Positions 31,522 through 32,975 of a stretch of 32,975 nt of DNA are shown in pieces. Position numbers and translations under genes: made by a program. The stretch covers positions 1 through 32,975 of the forward strand of contig SUYV01000027.1 in the NCBI GenBank assembly GCA_015060255.1, given 5' to 3'. Position 1 is the first letter of the stretch. Each line of letters starts with the position of its first letter. The stretch is from Bacteroidales bacterium (lineage in GTDB: Bacteria > Bacteroidota > Bacteroidia > Bacteroidales > UBA932). The notes under the pieces were generated by a model that was given only the letters and a program-made list of their open reading frames with translations, did not search any database and had not been told where the DNA came from.

Positions 31522-32256
31522 ATGAAGAAGTTTACACAGAACTTTACCATACCATGTTATGATACAGATGCATCCTGGCGTCTGAAACCGACATCATTTA
31601 TGAATCTGGCTCAGGAGGCTGCGGGACTTCATGCAGTGCATCTTGGTTTCGGATATGATGACCTGATAGTGAACAATACGGCCTGGATTCTGTCCAGAGT
31701 GCATATCGAGTTTCTGGATACACCTAAGTGGAGGGAAAATATTACTTTGACCACATGGCATAAAGGACTCAACAGACTGTTCTATCTCAGAGATTTCATC
31801 CTTACTGACGAGAATGGCAAGGAGAGAGTGAAGGCTACGACTTCATGGCTTGTCCTCAATCTTGAGACAAGACGTCTTGTGCGCGACCCTCAGCTTATGG
31901 AAGAGGGAACGGTGAATCTTGAGAATGCCATAGAGACTCCAGCGGATAAAGTGCAGCTTCCTAAGGATGTAGAGCCTGTTCTTGCCTTTGAGCATGTTGT
32001 AGGTTATTCAGATGTAGATATGAACGGACATGCCAACAATGCCATGTATATGCAATGGGCGATGGATGCCGTGGATTATGACATTGCTTCAGCAAGACCT
32101 GTGAGGGAGTTGACCATTAATTTCAACCATGAGACAAAGGCGGGTGATTCCGTTGCTCTTTATCGCTATGTGGTTGAGCAGGAGGATGGTCTTCATGTCT
32201 TTGTGGAGGGCAAGGTGTCCGATGTGTCTGCATTCTGTGTCGAAATGATCTTTTAA
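31522..32256 (+). CDS. Acyl-ACP thioesterase
   Basis: This 244-residue cytoplasmic enzyme of the plant FatA/FatB-like family (PF01643) releases fatty acids from acyl carrier protein. Two hotdog units are visible. The first has MNLAQEAAGLHAVHLGFGYDDL and WILSRVHIEF; the second has GYSDVDMNGHANNAMYMQW with the catalytic-type Asp/Asn/His set (Asp166, Asn168, His170). It begins 4 bases after the HU-like gene and overlaps the NUDIX gene by one base. Confidence 0.9.
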   Translation: MKKFTQNFTIPCYDTDASWRLKPTSFMNLAQEAAGLHAVHLGFGYDDLIVNNTAWILSRVHIEFLDTPKWRENITLTTWHKGLNRLFYLRDFILTDENGKERVKATTSWLVLNLETRRLVRDPQLMEEGTVNLENAIETPADKVQLPKDVEPVLAFEHVVGYSDVDMNGHANNAMYMQWAMDAVDYDIASARPVRELTINFNHETKAGDSVALYRYVVEQEDGLHVFVEGKVSDVSAFCVEMIF

Positions 32257-32843
32257 TGATGGAACTGATATATCCATATGATATTGCTCCTATGGTGCCG
32301 GCTCCTACAGCTGATGCACCGATGCGTGAGTCAGACTCCGGAGAGTGTTTCCCGGTGGTCCTTTCAAATGGCATGGTCATAGGAAGGGCGACCAGAAGTT
32401 ATTGTCATAGTGGTGCCAAGCCTCTTCATCCCGTCATTCATATACATATCATAGACCGTTACAGCCGTATATATCTTCAGAAGCGTTCTGCGAAGAAAGA
32501 TATTCAGCCAGGTAAATGGGATACTGCGGTAGGTGGCCATGTTTCATATGGTGAGAGCATCCTCGAAGCCGTCTATAGGGAGGCATATGAGGAGCTTGAC
32601 TTTACTGACTTCCATCCTGTCCGTCTTGAGACATATGAGTTTGAGTCTCCAATAGAAAAGGAGATGGTGAATGTGTTTGCCGTAGTCGGTTCTTACGACC
32701 TGCATCCGGATCTGGATGAGGTGGATGAAGGACGTTGGTGGCCTGTTGAGGAGATTGATGCCAATATCGGCAAGGGTGTCTTTACTCCTAACTTCGAATC
32801 CGAATTCCAGATGATAAGGAAATCCCTGTTAGCTTTGCTTTAA
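32256..32843 (+). CDS. NUDIX hydrolase
   Basis: This 195-residue protein has a complete NUDIX box, G-x5-E-x7-REAYEELDF, in the segment starting GGHVSYGE. The N-terminal 60 residues are an extra part preceding the fold (VVLSNGMVIGRATRSYCHSG), similar to NUDIX proteins related to isopentenyl-diphosphate isomerase. The substrate, a nucleoside diphosphate linked to another group, cannot be told. Two ATG codons in a row open the gene (32256 and 32259); either could be used. Confidence 0.88.
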   Translation: MMELIYPYDIAPMVPAPTADAPMRESDSGECFPVVLSNGMVIGRATRSYCHSGAKPLHPVIHIHIIDRYSRIYLQKRSAKKDIQPGKWDTAVGGHVSYGESILEAVYREAYEELDFTDFHPVRLETYEFESPIEKEMVNVFAVVGSYDLHPDLDEVDEGRWWPVEEIDANIGKGVFTPNFESEFQMIRKSLLALL

Positions 32844-32859
32844 TTTTATTATATTTCCT

Positions 32860-32943
32860 CTATAAATCCAGAATAGATACTATCTGCGCACTTCCAGTGG
32901 CATCATGACTTCTCATAAGTGCGTGAGGAGTCTCCACTACCAT
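32860..32943 (-). CDS. Putative 27-residue small ORF or protein remnant
   Basis: The minus strand encodes MVVETPHALMRSHDATGSAQ followed by IVSILDL and a stop, with an in-frame stop 9 bases upstream of the ATG. The composition looks protein-like, and it is the only plausible coding content in the last 130 bases of the window. I recognise no family. It could be a short gene, the C-terminal remnant of a broken gene, or chance. Confidence 0.25.
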   Translation of the reverse strand: MVVETPHALMRSHDATGSAQIVSILDL

Positions 32944-32975
32944 AGATAGCGGTTAAGATATAATATAACAATTTC

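Overview
The window comes from a Bacteroidales-type member of the Bacteroidota. The evidence is a set of lineage-typical families (DUF4199, DUF4295, DUF4296, DUF3575, FimA/FimB fimbrillins, a CCDC81-type HU protein, long signal peptidase I), repeated promoters of the form TTTG-N19/20-TAnnTTTG, and mostly A-rich leaders without Shine-Dalgarno sequences. I cannot name the genus.

Layout. (1) 1-482: the 3' end of a 23S rRNA gene, a spacer without tRNA, 5S rRNA and a terminator. (2) 680-2203, minus: a polyprenyl-phosphate-type glycosyltransferase and a DUF4199 membrane protein. (3) 2304-7635, plus: a translation block of thrS, infC, rpmI, rplT and lepB, then rpmB, rpmG and a DUF4295 gene. infC appears to start at ATC behind a strong Shine-Dalgarno, the codon class through which IF-3 represses its own mRNA in E. 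coli. (4) 7750-15226, plus: ftsY and pheT, then a DUF4296 lipoprotein, an amidohydrolase, a radical SAM protein, dtd and deoC, most of them overlapping or nearly touching. (5) 15393-21135, plus: a fimbrial operon of HExxH lipoprotein, DUF3575 barrel, DUF3868/OmpA-like lipoprotein, fimbrillin and FimB/Mfa2-type anchor, behind a promoter whose -33 box sits in the loop of a perfect 13-bp inverted repeat. (6) tRNA-Leu(CAG) and a D-2-hydroxyacid dehydrogenase.

(7) 28458-22289, minus: a compact five-gene envelope operon. It encodes a 1099-residue lipoprotein with six Ig-like repeats and a Cthe_2159-type beta-helix, a DUF2490 barrel, a small secreted YD-repeat-like protein, a VTC-type polyphosphate polymerase-like protein and a DUF4956 membrane protein. 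It is the best candidate for a poorly described system. Divergent from it lies a LytS/LytTR two-component pair whose kinase has a His/Pro-rich periplasmic loop. (8) tRNA-Asn(GTT) on the minus strand, then an HU-like membrane-anchored protein, an acyl-ACP thioesterase and a NUDIX hydrolase.

No CRISPR array, insertion sequence, integrase or phage gene was seen. The window is mostly housekeeping with two surface-structure loci.
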